The notes under the pieces were generated by a model, which was given only the letters and a program-made list of their open reading frames with translations, was not told the origin of the DNA and did no database searches. Shown here piece by piece: positions 10,609 to 22,614 of a stretch of 51,639 nucleotides of DNA. A program made the translations under genes and the position numbers. Within the stretch, counting starts at the first letter, position 1, and each line of letters starts with the position of its first letter. This DNA comes from Lysobacterales bacterium (GTDB taxonomy: Bacteria > Pseudomonadota > Gammaproteobacteria > Xanthomonadales > Rhodanobacteraceae), in the NCBI GenBank assembly GCA_017305055.1, contig JAFKMZ010000021.1, positions 1 to 51,639 of the forward strand, read 5' to 3'.

Positions 10609-10881
10609 TCAGCCCGGGATGGCGTCGCCAGGGACGACGTCGACGAAACGCCGGTTCTTGTCGCCGCGCACCTTGAACTGCACCTTGCCGTCGACCAGTG
10701 CAAACAAGGTGTGGTCGCGACCCAGGCCGACACCGGTGCCAGGATGGAACTGCGTGCCGCGCTGGCGCACGATGATGTTGCCGGCCGTCACGGCCTGACC
10801 GCCGTACAGTTTGACGCCGAGATACTTCGGGTTCGAATCGCGGCCGTTGCGGCTGGAACCTACGCCTTTCTTGTGTGCCAT
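10609..10881 (-). CDS. rpmA: 50S ribosomal protein L27
   Basis: This 90-aa protein begins [18 protein letters not shown], the typical N-terminus of L27, which reaches the peptidyl transferase centre. The core [13 protein letters not shown] and [16 protein letters not shown] are family hallmarks. It starts at ATG 10881, 18 bp after rplU, and is cotranscribed from the rplU promoter. Length is a few residues above the usual 85 because of the C-terminal tail. Confidence 0.98.
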   Translation of the reverse strand: MAHKKGVGSSRNGRDSNPKYLGVKLYGGQAVTAGNIIVRQRGTQFHPGTGVGLGRDHTLFALVDGKVQFKVRGDKNRRFVDVVPGDAIPG

Positions 10882-10899
10882 GACTGATGCTCCAGTTGC

Positions 10900-11214
10900 T
10901 CAGGCATTGATGCCCGTGATTTCGACTTCGCTGAAATGCTGGCGGTGGCCTTGCTGGCGCTTGTAGTGCTTGCGCCGGCGAAACTTGATGATGCGGATCT
11001 TGTCCGCGCGGCCGTGCCTGCGTATGGTGGCGCTGACCGTGGCGCCCTCGACCAGGGGCGTGCCCACGCTGATCGCCTCGCCATCGCCCAGCAACAGCAC
11101 CTGGTCGAATGTCACTGTCGCGCCTGCTTCGGCAGCCAGCAGCTCGACCCGCAGCACGTCTCCCTGCTGCACGCGATATTGCTTGCCGCCAGTCTTGATG
11201 ACTGCGTAGCTCAT
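10900..11214 (-). CDS. rplU: 50S ribosomal protein L21
   Basis: This 104-aa protein begins [19 protein letters not shown] and contains [20 protein letters not shown], the rRNA-binding signature of L21. It is first in the rplU-rpmA-(obgE) unit. A consensus sigma-70 promoter lies at 11313-11284 and gives a leader of about 60 nt with a GC-rich hairpin. Confidence 0.98.
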   Translation of the reverse strand: MSYAVIKTGGKQYRVQQGDVLRVELLAAEAGATVTFDQVLLLGDGEAISVGTPLVEGATVSATIRRHGRADKIRIIKFRRRKHYKRQQGHRQHFSEVEITGINA

Positions 11215-11254
11215 TGGTATGCCCTTCTGTCGTTATTCTCTTGGGTATGGCCGC

Positions 11255-11274
11255 GGCGGGCATCTGGGCCCGCC
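11255..11274 (-). promoter_or_regulatory. Hairpin in the rplU mRNA leader
   Basis: GGCGGGC (11255-11261) pairs with GCCCGCC (11268-11274) around 6 nt, close behind the predicted rplU transcription start. It could be a ribosomal-protein leader structure or just stabilise the 5' end. No match to a named leader is claimed. Confidence 0.4.
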
Positions 11275-11283
11275 GGACCGGGG

Positions 11284-11313
11284 ATTATAGTGATTCCGGC
11301 CAGGCGCGGTCAA
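11284..11313 (-). promoter_or_regulatory. Sigma-70 promoter of rplU-rpmA
   Basis: On the minus strand TTGACC (-35, 11313-11308) and TATAAT (-10, 11289-11284) are 18 nt apart. Transcription should start near 11277, about 63 nt ahead of the rplU start codon. Confidence 0.85.
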
Positions 11314-11425
11314 ATCCGCGCGCGCCAAGGCCGGCAACCATGCCGCGGACCGCTCGGCACGAACGCACGGGGTCGGCTCGCGGCCAGGTTGTTATAGTGC
11401 TCCATTCGCCCCATATCCGACCGGC

Positions 11426-14337
<2,912 letters not shown>

Positions 14338-14341
<4 letters not shown>

Positions 14342-14796
14342 GCAAGGCGGCCGCCCCTGTGGATGCGAGCCAGACCCGGCCAGCCCCGGTGCCGCCAGTC
14401 TTCGTCGCGCACATGGAAGCGCGCTGGGGCGACCTCGATGCCTTCAACCACGTCAACAACGCCGCCTACCTGGTCTACCTGCAGGAGGCGCGGCTGCAGT
14501 GGATGCAGGGCGTACCCGACTGGCATGGCCCCACCGGCATGCCGGTGGTCGCCGCGGCCCAGCTCAACTACCGTCGGCCGATTACCTGGCCCGAACGCTT
14601 GGCGGTACGGCTGGCGTGCACGCGGGCCGGCGCCACCTCCATCACCCTGGCCCACCACATCGTCAGCGCCGGCGACCCCGATTGCCTGTATTGCGACGGG
14701 TACGTGGTCATGGTGTGGGTCGATCCGACAACCGGGCAGCCGGCACCGCTGCCCGCCAGCATCCGTGCCGCCGTCACCGCACCACCGACGGCCTGA
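14338..14796 (+). CDS. Acyl-CoA thioesterase, 4HBT hotdog family
   Basis: This is a hotdog-fold thioesterase of 152 aa. The signature [12 protein letters not shown] at 30-41 followed by a Tyr-containing helix ([14 protein letters not shown]) identifies the YbgC/4-hydroxybenzoyl-CoA thioesterase type, which hydrolyses acyl-CoA thioesters. The start is GTG 14338, and its GTGA overlaps the uvrA stop, so translation is probably coupled to uvrA. The acyl substrate cannot be read from the sequence. The link to a DNA repair gene is likely positional rather than functional. Confidence 0.87.
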
Positions 14797-14869
14797 AACC
14801 GCACCACGCGGGTTGCGCTCAGCTGCGGGCAGGTACCATGGTCCCTGGTCCCCACCTGGAGAACAGCGC

Positions 14870-16333
14870 ATGCCCACCCGCGCCATCCTGCGCACCACCG
14901 CGACTGCTGGCACGCTCATGCTGCTTACCCTGGCTGCAGCGCAGGCCGCCACCCCCACACAGCTGACCATCTACCGCAGCGACAGTCCAGCGCTGTACGC
15001 GAGCACGGCCGACGGGGACGTCGACGCCGGTTACGCCGTCGTGCACGAACGGCGCGCACTCGAGCTCGCGGCCGGCGTGCACGATGTCACCCTGGCGGGC
15101 ATGCCGACACGAATCGACACCGAAGCCTTGTCGCTGGGCCTGCCCGACGGCGCTGGCAGCGTCCTTTCCCAGCGCGTGCTGCTCGCGCACGGCGCCGACG
15201 CGACGCTCGCGGCCCTGCTCGGACAGCAGGTGGAAGTACTCGGCAGCGGCGGCGAGTCCCTGGCCAAGGGCACCCTGCTGCGCACCGGCCAGGGGTTGCT
15301 GGTGCACGACGATGCAGGCCGCAGCACCCTGGTCACGCAGTACGCGGCGGTGCGTTCGACCGATGCCGACGTCCCTTCCGGCTTGCGTCTCGACCTGCGC
15401 ATCGACGCCGCCCGTACCGGCCCTGTCACGGCCAGTTTGAGTTACCCGACGGCCGGCCTGGGCTGGCGCGCCGCCTACGTCGGCACGCTGTCGCCTGGCG
15501 CTGCCTGCCACATGCAGTTTGCCTCCAGTGCCAGCATCGCCAATCGCAGCGGCCGCGACTGGCAGGGCCTGCGCCTCACCTTGATCGCCGGCGAGCCCAA
15601 CATGGCCAAGAGCTCCGCGCCGCGCCCGATGATGGCCCGCGCCTTCGCCGCCGAGGCCAAGATGGCGGATCTGCCCGAACAGGCGAGTCTCGCCGACTAC
15701 CGCAGCTACACGCTGCCCGCCCCCGTCGACCTGCCGAACGACAGCGTCAGCCAGGTGCCACTGTATGCGACGCGCACGATCGACTGTGAACGCACCGCCC
15801 TGTACAGCGTCGGCAGCCCCGGCTATCGACCGCCGCAGCCCGTGTTGAACCCGGACTTCACGCCGAACGACGGCAGTGAGATCACCAGCATGCTGGCCCT
15901 GAAGGCGTTCGACAGCCTGCCGGCCGGCTACCTGCGCGTGCTCAGCGCGGACCGCAGCGGCACGCTGCAATTCATTGGCGAGGGCCGCATCAACGACACG
16001 CCGAAAGGCAGCCAGGCGGCAATCACCCTCGGCACCGCGTTCGACCTGCGCGCCACGCGCGAACGCACGAAGTTCGAGGTGGACGCACCGGCGCACCGCA
16101 TGGACGAGGCCTTCCGCATTCGCCTCAGCAATGCCGGGGACACCGCCCGCATGGTCACCGTGCGTGAGTACCCGCAACGCTGGCGGCAGTGGACCCTGAC
16201 CTCGTCCAGCAGCAAGCCTTCCACGCAGAATCCCGACCTGTTGGAGTTCCGCGTCAACGTGCCGGCCAACGGCGAGGCAACGCTTGACTATGCCTTGCGC
16301 TACCAGTGGACGGCGGCGGAACAACCACGCTGA
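14870..16333 (+). CDS. Exported DUF4139 domain protein
   Basis: This secreted or periplasmic protein of 487 aa has a signal peptide at 1-26 (ends AAAQA). The N-terminal beta region (TQLTIYRSDSPALYAS...) and the C-terminal DUF4139 region (YPTAGLGWRAAYVGTL, then alternating beta strands ending TLDYALRYQW) match a widespread family without known reaction. Start ATG 14870 follows GGAGA at 14858-14862. The segment TLIAGEPNMAKSS to the Pro-rich linker around 245-300 is less conserved in character. It stands alone between the thioesterase and the isomerase on the same strand. Function unknown. Confidence 0.8.
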   Translation: MPTRAILRTTATAGTLMLLTLAAAQAATPTQLTIYRSDSPALYASTADGDVDAGYAVVHERRALELAAGVHDVTLAGMPTRIDTEALSLGLPDGAGSVLSQRVLLAHGADATLAALLGQQVEVLGSGGESLAKGTLLRTGQGLLVHDDAGRSTLVTQYAAVRSTDADVPSGLRLDLRIDAARTGPVTASLSYPTAGLGWRAAYVGTLSPGAACHMQFASSASIANRSGRDWQGLRLTLIAGEPNMAKSSAPRPMMARAFAAEAKMADLPEQASLADYRSYTLPAPVDLPNDSVSQVPLYATRTIDCERTALYSVGSPGYRPPQPVLNPDFTPNDGSEITSMLALKAFDSLPAGYLRVLSADRSGTLQFIGEGRINDTPKGSQAAITLGTAFDLRATRERTKFEVDAPAHRMDEAFRIRLSNAGDTARMVTVREYPQRWRQWTLTSSSSKPSTQNPDLLEFRVNVPANGEATLDYALRYQWTAAEQPR

Positions 16334-16373
16334 GAGGCGGAATGCCTCGCCCACACTGCATCAGGAGCACGCC

Positions 16374-17132
16374 ATGCTGAACATCATCGACCACGGTCCC
16401 GTGCGCGAGATCAATATGGCGCGACCTCCGGTCAACGCGCTGAACCTGGAGCTGCTGCAGGTACTGCGCAACGCGGTCGAGAGCGGGGTACGCGAGGGTG
16501 TGCGCGGCATCGTGCTCTCTGGCGCACCTGGCCTCTACTCCGCCGGCGTCGACATCCCGGCCCTGCTGGCCAAGGACCGGCGTGGCGTGCGCGAGTATTG
16601 GGGTGAGCTCTTTGCCTTGTGCGCCACGCTGGCGCGCGCGCCCATTCCGTTGGCCGCCGCCATCACCGGACACGCCCCTGCGGGTGGTGCCGTGCTCGCC
16701 CTGTTCTGCGATTACCGGGTGATGGCCGAAGGCGCGTTCAAGATCGGCCTGAACGAGGTGCAGGTCGGCCTGATCGTACCGGAGTGCATCCAGCTTGCCT
16801 TGCGCCGCGTGGTCGGCCGACATCGTGCGGAACGCCTGCTGGTGGCCGGCAGCATGCTCGAAGCAGATGCCGCGCTGGCCTGTGGCTTCGTCGACGAGCT
16901 GGTCCCCGCCGACCAGGTGGTCGCGCACACGACGCGCTGGATGGAGGCGTTGCTGGCCCTGCCCGCGGCCGCCATGCTGGCCACGCGCGAGCTGGCGCGC
17001 GCCGACCTGGCCGGCGCCTACGCCGACCTGGACGCGCTGCCGCTGGATGACTTCACCGACGCGTTCTTCCAGCCGCAGACCCAGGCCACGCTGCAGCAAT
17101 GGATGGCCGCCCGGGCCAAGCCCAAGCACTGA
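16374..17132 (+). CDS. Enoyl-CoA isomerase, crotonase family
   Basis: This crotonase-fold protein of 252 aa starts at ATG 16374 behind AGGAG. It has the oxyanion segment SAGVDIPALL (56-65) and GHAPAGGAVLALFCD (99-113). The hydratase glutamate that normally follows GGG is replaced by Val107, while Glu128 in IGLNEVQVGLIVPE is kept. A single glutamate in this LNE(V/T)Q(V/L)G context is what delta3,delta2-enoyl-CoA isomerases have, so I favour shifting of double bonds in unsaturated fatty acid oxidation over hydration. It is the last housekeeping gene before the restriction-modification island. Confidence 0.83.
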   Translation: MLNIIDHGPVREINMARPPVNALNLELLQVLRNAVESGVREGVRGIVLSGAPGLYSAGVDIPALLAKDRRGVREYWGELFALCATLARAPIPLAAAITGHAPAGGAVLALFCDYRVMAEGAFKIGLNEVQVGLIVPECIQLALRRVVGRHRAERLLVAGSMLEADAALACGFVDELVPADQVVAHTTRWMEALLALPAAAMLATRELARADLAGAYADLDALPLDDFTDAFFQPQTQATLQQWMAARAKPKH

Positions 17133-17188
17133 CGTCGGGCGCGTGTTACAGAAAAGCGCGACATTCCCACATGGATGAGTGAGCCCTG

Positions 17189-20100
17189 ATGGCCACGTTC
17201 AACGAAGACTCGCGGGTCAAGATCCCGGCCCTGCTGCACCTCACGCGGCTGGGCTATGAGTACCTCTCGCTGAAGGAGAGCCCCCGGGACAGGCACAGCA
17301 ATATCTTTCCGGCGATCTTCGAATCAGCGCTGCTGCGCATCAATCCCGGGCTGCGCACGGAACAAGTACCGGGGCTGCTCGACGAAATACGTCTTGAGCT
17401 GCAACACGAAGATCTCGGCAAGGCTTTCCACAAACGCCTGACCGCACGCTCCGGCCAACGCCTGATCGACTTCGACAACCCGGACAACAACAGCTGGCAC
17501 GTCGTCACCGAACTCCCCTTCGAGAACGGCGAGGACAACTTCCGCCCCGACATCACTCTGCTGGTCAACGGCCTGCCGCTGGTGATCATCGAGGTGAAGA
17601 AGCCCCTGAACCGCGGCGGCGTGCTCGAAGAGCGCCGCCGCATGGATCGCCGCCACGCCAACCGCAAGTTCCGGCACTTCTTCAACCTGATCCAGCTGCA
17701 GGCGTTCTCCAACAACATGGAGTACGACGACGGCCAGTTCGAGCCGCTACAGGGAGCGTTCTACGCCGCGTCCACCTATGGCGAGGCGCACTTCAACTAC
17801 TTCCGCGAGGAGCGCGCAGCGGAACTGGCCGGCACCGTCGGCCCGCTGCCGGAGGATGTCGAGAACGCCATCCTCACCGACACCAACCTGGCCAGCATCA
17901 AGGGCACGCCGGAGTTCGAGCGCAACAAGGCTGTCGACACGCCGACCCACCGCCTGCTCACCTCGCTGTTCAGCCGCCAGCGCCTGCACTTCATCCTGCA
18001 ATACGCCTTTGCGTGGCTGGATGAAGAAGACGGCATCCAGAAGCACGTCATGCGCTACCCGCAGCTGTTCGCCACGCTGGCCATTGCTGAACGGCTGACG
18101 GCCGGCGTGCGCAAGGGCATCATCTGGCACACCCAGGGCAGCGGCAAGACCGCGCTGGCGTACTACAACGTGCGCTTCCTCACCGACTGGTTCCAGCAGC
18201 ACGGGCAGGTTGCCCGCTTCTATTTCATCGTGGACCGGATCGACCTGCTCGATCAGGCGTGCAAGGAGTTCCGCCTGCGCGGCCTCAGCGTCAACGTCAT
18301 CGAAAACCGCGAGGCCTTCGCCCGCGACATGAAGAAGAACGTGGCGATCGACAACGACCGCGGCGAGCCGGAAATCACCGTGGTCAACATCCAGCGCTTC
18401 GCCGACGACCCCGATGTCGTGGCGGCGAATGACTACGCCCTCAACGTACAGCGTGTGTATTTTCTCGACGAGGTGCATCGCAGCTACAACCCCAGAGGCA
18501 GCTTCCTCGCCAACCTGGAGCAGTCCGACCGCAACGCGATCAAGCTCGGCCTCACCGGCACACCGCTGATCGGCGAGCAACTGCAGTCCAAGGCGCTGTT
18601 CGGCGACTACATCCATACCTACTACTACAACGCCTCCATTGCCGACGGCTACACCCTGCGCCTGATCCGCGAGGAGATCGCTACCCGCTACAAGATGCAG
18701 CTGCAGCAGGCGCTGGCGGATATCGAAGTGCAACAGGGCGGCATCGAGCGCAAGGCGCTGTATGCGCACAAGCGTTTCGCCGGCGCCATGCTCGACTACA
18801 TCCTCGACGACTTCCTGCAATCGCAAACAGTCCATGCCGACGACAGCATCGGTGGCATGGTGATCTGCGACAGCGCCGAGCAGGCACGCGAGCTGTACCG
18901 GCAGTTCCAGCTCAGGATGGCCCCGGACACGGGCTTCATCGTCGCCGAGCCAGCCAACGACGCGGAATACCCGAGCCGTCGCGTAGCCGAGGACCCAACT
19001 CGTTACGGCAAGCCGGTGCTGACAGCCGCGTTGATCCTGCACGACGAAGGGGACAAGGAGTCGCGCAAGGCCGTCATCGAGCAGTTCAAGCGTCCGAAGC
19101 CTGACAAGCAGCCCATCGACCTGTTGTTCGTCTACAACATGTTGCTCACCGGCTTCGACGCGCCACGACTCAAGAAGCTCTACTTCGGTCGTGTCATCAG
19201 GCGGCACAACCTGCTGCAGGCGCTCACCCGGGTCAATCGTCGCTACGGCAAGTTCCGCTACGGCTACGTGGTGGACTTCGCCGATATCCAGCGCGAGTTC
19301 GACCGGGCCAACGCCGACTACTACGCCGAGCTCACCATCGAACTTGGCGACGAGATGCAGCACTACAGCAGCATCTTCAAGACTGAAGCCGAAATCCGCG
19401 CCGACATCGAAGCCATCCGCGAGGCGCTGTTCGATTATTCGCTTGACGACGCCGAACTGTTCTCGCAGCAGGTCCGCACCCTCCAGGATCACGGCCAGCT
19501 GCTCGCCATCGTCAAGGCGCTCACCCGGGCGCGCGAGCTGCACAACCTGATCCGCCTTGGCGGCTACCAGGAACTCGCCGGCCTGCTCGATTTCGCCAGG
19601 CTGCGCCAACTGCACAGCGAGGCGCAGCACGCGCTGGACGCACTCAACCTCAAGCGGCAGATGGAGGACGCGCACGACAACACCAGCCTGCTCAACCAGG
19701 CGCTGGAAGAGGTGATCTTCAAGTTCGAGAAGATCGGCGAGGCCGAACTCAAGCTCGCCGACGAGCTCAAGGACACCTTGCGCCGCACCCGCGAGGCGCT
19801 GCTTTCGACGCAGGACCCGCAAGACCCGGCCTGGATCAGGCTGAAGGAAGAGCTTGAACGCATGTTCAAGACCAAGAAACTGTTTGATGTCGGGCAGGAC
19901 GAGATCCGCGCCAACATCACCCGGCTCACCGACCTCGATCGTCGCGTGCGCGCGCACAACCAGGCCGACGCCAACACTGCCGCCCGCTATGGTGGCGACG
20001 CCAAGCTCATGCGTGTGCACAAGCGCCTGTTGGAATCGCACCGCCTCGACAGCAACCAGACCCGGCTGCACGCCGCGCTCAGCGGCATCAAGCGCGAAGT

Positions 20101-20293
20101 GGACGGCGCCGTGCTCGGCAACCGCGAACTGCTCGGCAACCCCGCCTTCTTCGAGCGCAGCGTCATGCCCATCGTGGTGCGTCACTTCCTGGGCAGCCCG
20201 CCCGAGCCCGATGCCGACACCCGCCGCCTGATCCAGCAATTGCTGGTCGGCGAATATCTGGGCGAATCCCAGGGTCGCCTGCCGTTCGGGTAA
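17189..20293 (+). CDS. hsdR: Type I restriction enzyme, HsdR subunit
   Basis: This is the motor and nuclease subunit of 1034 aa. The PD-(D/E)XK nuclease is near the N-terminus: RPDIT with Asp121, then IIEVK with Glu135 and Lys137. The superfamily 2 helicase follows with Walker A QGSGKT (about 316-321), DEVH (about 427-430) and GLTGTP motif III. RecA2 has YNMLLTGFDAP and LTRVNR motifs. The C-terminal helical domain (about 700-1030) docks on the methylase. No stop or frameshift is seen, so it should be active. It is separated from its methylase by a toxin-antitoxin pair, an unusual insertion. Start ATG 17189 gives the usual family N-terminus. Confidence 0.96.
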   Translation: MATFNEDSRVKIPALLHLTRLGYEYLSLKESPRDRHSNIFPAIFESALLRINPGLRTEQVPGLLDEIRLELQHEDLGKAFHKRLTARSGQRLIDFDNPDNNSWHVVTELPFENGEDNFRPDITLLVNGLPLVIIEVKKPLNRGGVLEERRRMDRRHANRKFRHFFNLIQLQAFSNNMEYDDGQFEPLQGAFYAASTYGEAHFNYFREERAAELAGTVGPLPEDVENAILTDTNLASIKGTPEFERNKAVDTPTHRLLTSLFSRQRLHFILQYAFAWLDEEDGIQKHVMRYPQLFATLAIAERLTAGVRKGIIWHTQGSGKTALAYYNVRFLTDWFQQHGQVARFYFIVDRIDLLDQACKEFRLRGLSVNVIENREAFARDMKKNVAIDNDRGEPEITVVNIQRFADDPDVVAANDYALNVQRVYFLDEVHRSYNPRGSFLANLEQSDRNAIKLGLTGTPLIGEQLQSKALFGDYIHTYYYNASIADGYTLRLIREEIATRYKMQLQQALADIEVQQGGIERKALYAHKRFAGAMLDYILDDFLQSQTVHADDSIGGMVICDSAEQARELYRQFQLRMAPDTGFIVAEPANDAEYPSRRVAEDPTRYGKPVLTAALILHDEGDKESRKAVIEQFKRPKPDKQPIDLLFVYNMLLTGFDAPRLKKLYFGRVIRRHNLLQALTRVNRRYGKFRYGYVVDFADIQREFDRANADYYAELTIELGDEMQHYSSIFKTEAEIRADIEAIREALFDYSLDDAELFSQQVRTLQDHGQLLAIVKALTRARELHNLIRLGGYQELAGLLDFARLRQLHSEAQHALDALNLKRQMEDAHDNTSLLNQALEEVIFKFEKIGEAELKLADELKDTLRRTREALLSTQDPQDPAWIRLKEELERMFKTKKLFDVGQDEIRANITRLTDLDRRVRAHNQADANTAARYGGDAKLMRVHKRLLESHRLDSNQTRLHAALSGIKREVDGAVLGNRELLGNPAFFERSVMPIVVRHFLGSPPEPDADTRRLIQQLLVGEYLGESQGRLPFG

Positions 20294-20341
20294 ACATGCA
20301 TCCCGTGCGCCGGCGGGCTACAACCGCGCGTGCTAGCATTC

Positions 20342-20359
20342 GCATAGCAAATGCTATGC
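20342..20359. promoter_or_regulatory. Palindromic operator of the toxin-antitoxin pair
   Basis: GCATAGCA-AA-TGCTATGC is a perfect 8-2-8 inverted repeat, preceded by the related TGCTAGCA at 20331-20338. It lies just before the antitoxin gene and covers an alternative ATG at 20356. Type II antitoxins usually bind such palindromes to repress their own operon, so this is the probable autoregulatory site. Confidence 0.7.
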
Positions 20360-20373
20360 ACGAGGCTGCCGCC

Positions 20374-20643
20374 ATGAAATCCGCCACCCTGCCCCCGCTG
20401 CGCGTCGCCCCCGAGTTGCGCCAGGAAGCCGAGGCCGTCCTGCGCGACGGCGAAAGCTTGTCCGGTCTCATGGAACAATCCCTGCGCGGCGAAGTGAACC
20501 GCCGTCGTATGCAGGCCGAGTTCATCGCCCGCGGCCTGGCCTCGCGGGAAGATGCCAAACGCACAGGCGTGTATTTCACGGTGGATGAATCGCTCGCGGG
20601 CCTGGACGCCATCCTCGCCAAGCACAAGCCCGGCGCCCAGTGA
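20374..20643 (+). CDS. Type II antitoxin, ribbon-helix-helix-like (YlcI/YnfO-type)
   Basis: This is a small protein of 89 aa. LPPLRVAPELRQEAEAVLRDGESLSGLMEQSLRG resembles the beta strand and helices of small DNA-binding antitoxins of the YlcI/YnfO or ParD-like type. The rest (RRRMQAEFIARGLASREDA) would wrap the toxin. Start ATG 20374 is preferred to ATG 20356, which falls inside the operator palindrome. The stop TGA overlaps the toxin GTG by 4 nt, typical of antitoxin-toxin coupling. It is placed inside a type I restriction locus, between hsdR and hsdM and on the same strand. Confidence 0.8.
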   Translation: MKSATLPPLRVAPELRQEAEAVLRDGESLSGLMEQSLRGEVNRRRMQAEFIARGLASREDAKRTGVYFTVDESLAGLDAILAKHKPGAQ

Positions 20644-20939
20644 GTCTCCAGGTTCGGATCAGCCAGGCCGCGCAGGACGATCTCGAGCGCTTGCTGGATT
20701 TCCTCGCACCCGTGGATTACCCCGCAGCCTTGCGCGCTCGCGCGGCGATCGAGCGCGGCTACGCGTTTCTGGCAGACATGCCGTTTGCCTGCCGCAAGGC
20801 GGACGACGCCAATCCCTTCCTGCGCGAACTGGTCATCCCGTTCGGTCGCGCCGGCTACGTCGTCTTGTTCGATATCGAAGACGAGCACACCCTCACCATC
20901 CTCGCCGTGCGCCACCAGCGCGAAGACGACTACCACTGA
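20640..20939 (+). CDS. RelE/ParE-family toxin
   Basis: This 99-aa protein starts at GTG 20640. The pattern VRISQAAQDDLERLLDFLA, then a helical region, then FLRELVIPFGRAGYVVLFDIEDEHTLTILAVRHQRED is the RelE/ParE fold with the usual final strand ending in RHQRE. Members cleave ribosome-bound mRNA or poison gyrase; which applies here cannot be told from sequence. It is coupled to the upstream antitoxin by a GTGA overlap, and hsdM starts 28 bp after its stop. No inactivating change is seen. Confidence 0.86.
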   Translation: MSLQVRISQAAQDDLERLLDFLAPVDYPAALRARAAIERGYAFLADMPFACRKADDANPFLRELVIPFGRAGYVVLFDIEDEHTLTILAVRHQREDDYH

Positions 20940-20967
20940 AACCGAACCTTCGACATTCCCGGACCCG

Positions 20968-22614
20968 ATGAACCCGCCCAGCTACCAGCAACAAACCCGC
21001 GACCTGATCGACGGCCTCAAGGCCGTGTGCGCCAGCGCCGGCCTCGGCAACGACGGCAATGAATACAAGATCATCGTGCAGACCTTTCTGTACAAACTGC
21101 TGTGCGACAAGTTCGCCTTCGAGATGAAGCGTGCGTGCCCGGCGCTGGCCAGCGTTGACGACTGGATCATCGGCTGGCAGGCCCTGCCCGAAGACGCGCA
21201 GCAGGATCTGCGAGACGCCTTGCCGCCGGAAACACCGCTGCTGACGGCCGACCAGCTCATCGCAAGCCTGTTCAACCGCCAGGCCGAACCCGGCTTCGCC
21301 AAGCTGTTCGACGACACCCTCATCGCCATTGCCGTGGCCAACAACGACATCTTCGCGGTGCAGACCGACGACAAGGAAAGAGTGCCGCTGTTCGACCGCC
21401 TCAGCGAATACGTCACCGGCAGCGCCGACAAGCGCGACGGCTTCGTGCGCGCGATGTTCAACAAGCTGGTCGACATTAGTTTCGAGCGCCTGTTCGAGCA
21501 GAAATACGATTTCTACGCCGCCCTGTTCGAGTACCTGATCAAGGACTACAACAAGGACAACGGCGGCAAGTACGCCGAGTACTACACCCCGCACGCGGTG
21601 GCCACCATCATGGCCGACATCCTGGTGCCGCAAGACCAGCGCGGCACGGTGAAAGACGTCACCTGCTACGACCCGGCGTCGGGCTCGGGCACCTTGCTGA
21701 TGGCACTGGCCCACGCCATCGGCGAAGGCCGTTGCAGCATCTTCTCGCAGGACATCTCGCAGAAGTCCTCCAGCCTGCTGCGCCTGAACCTGGTGCTCAA
21801 CAAGCTGGTGCACTCCATCCCCAACATCACCCAGGGCAACACCATCCTGCGGCCGGTGCACCGCGATCCGGTATCACCCAGCAAGCTGCGCCAGTTCGAC
21901 TACATCGTCTCCAATCCGCCGTTCAAGATGGATTTCTCGGACTTCCGCGACGATCTGGAAAGCGACGCCAACGCCACCCGCTTCTTCGCCGGCATTCCCA
22001 GGGTGCCCGCCAAGGCGAAGGACAAGATGGCGATCTACCTCCTGTTCATCCAGCACATCATCGCCAGCCTGAAATCCGGTGGCAAAGCGGCGGTCGTCGT
22101 GCCCACCGGCTTCATCACCGCCGCCAGCGGCATCGAGCTGCGCATCCGCAAGAAACTGGTGGATGAGCAGATGATCGCCGGCGTGGTCTCCATGCCCAGC
22201 AACATCTTCGCCACCACCGGCACCAACGTGTCGATCCTGTTTCTGGATCGCAGCGCGCACGATGCCGTGGTGCTGATCGATGCCTCCGCGCTGGGCGAAA
22301 AGGTGAAGGAGGGCAAGAACCAGAAGACCCTGCTGAGCCACGCCGAGGAGCAGCGCATCGTGGCCACCTTCAATGCGCGTGAGGCGGTGGAGGATTTCTC
22401 GGTGGCGGTGGGCTACGACGAGATCGCGGCAAAGAACTGGTCGCTGAGCGCGGGGCAATATTTCGAGGTGAAGATCGAATACGACGATCTGACGCCGGAG
22501 CAGTTCGCGGCGAAGGTGGCGGCGTATCAGGTGAACCTGGCGGGGATGTTCGAGCAGTCGCGGGAGCTGGAAAACCAGATTGCCGGAGCGATCGGAGGCT
22601 TGCGGCATGCGTAG
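20968..22614 (+). CDS. hsdM: Type I restriction system N6-adenine methylase, HsdM
   Basis: This is the methylation subunit of 548 aa. An N-terminal helical domain (about 1-190) precedes the methyltransferase core with SAM-binding DPASGSGTLL at 235-244 and catalytic NPPF at 316-319, the signature of N6-adenine methylation. Two copies with one HsdS form the modification enzyme. Start ATG 20968 fits the family N-terminus (QQQTRDLIDGLKAVCAS). Its last codons overlap the hsdS start by 8 nt, so the two are translationally coupled. hsdR lies upstream beyond the toxin-antitoxin pair. Confidence 0.96.
   Translation: MNPPSYQQQTRDLIDGLKAVCASAGLGNDGNEYKIIVQTFLYKLLCDKFAFEMKRACPALASVDDWIIGWQALPEDAQQDLRDALPPETPLLTADQLIASLFNRQAEPGFAKLFDDTLIAIAVANNDIFAVQTDDKERVPLFDRLSEYVTGSADKRDGFVRAMFNKLVDISFERLFEQKYDFYAALFEYLIKDYNKDNGGKYAEYYTPHAVATIMADILVPQDQRGTVKDVTCYDPASGSGTLLMALAHAIGEGRCSIFSQDISQKSSSLLRLNLVLNKLVHSIPNITQGNTILRPVHRDPVSPSKLRQFDYIVSNPPFKMDFSDFRDDLESDANATRFFAGIPRVPAKAKDKMAIYLLFIQHIIASLKSGGKAAVVVPTGFITAASGIELRIRKKLVDEQMIAGVVSMPSNIFATTGTNVSILFLDRSAHDAVVLIDASALGEKVKEGKNQKTLLSHAEEQRIVATFNAREAVEDFSVAVGYDEIAAKNWSLSAGQYFEVKIEYDDLTPEQFAAKVAAYQVNLAGMFEQSRELENQIAGAIGGLRHA

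Noticed and set aside
17747-20239. 830-aa open frame antisense to hsdR
   Set aside because: Covers most of hsdR on the opposite strand. Long antisense frames are expected in GC-rich genes, and its sequence shows no family motif.
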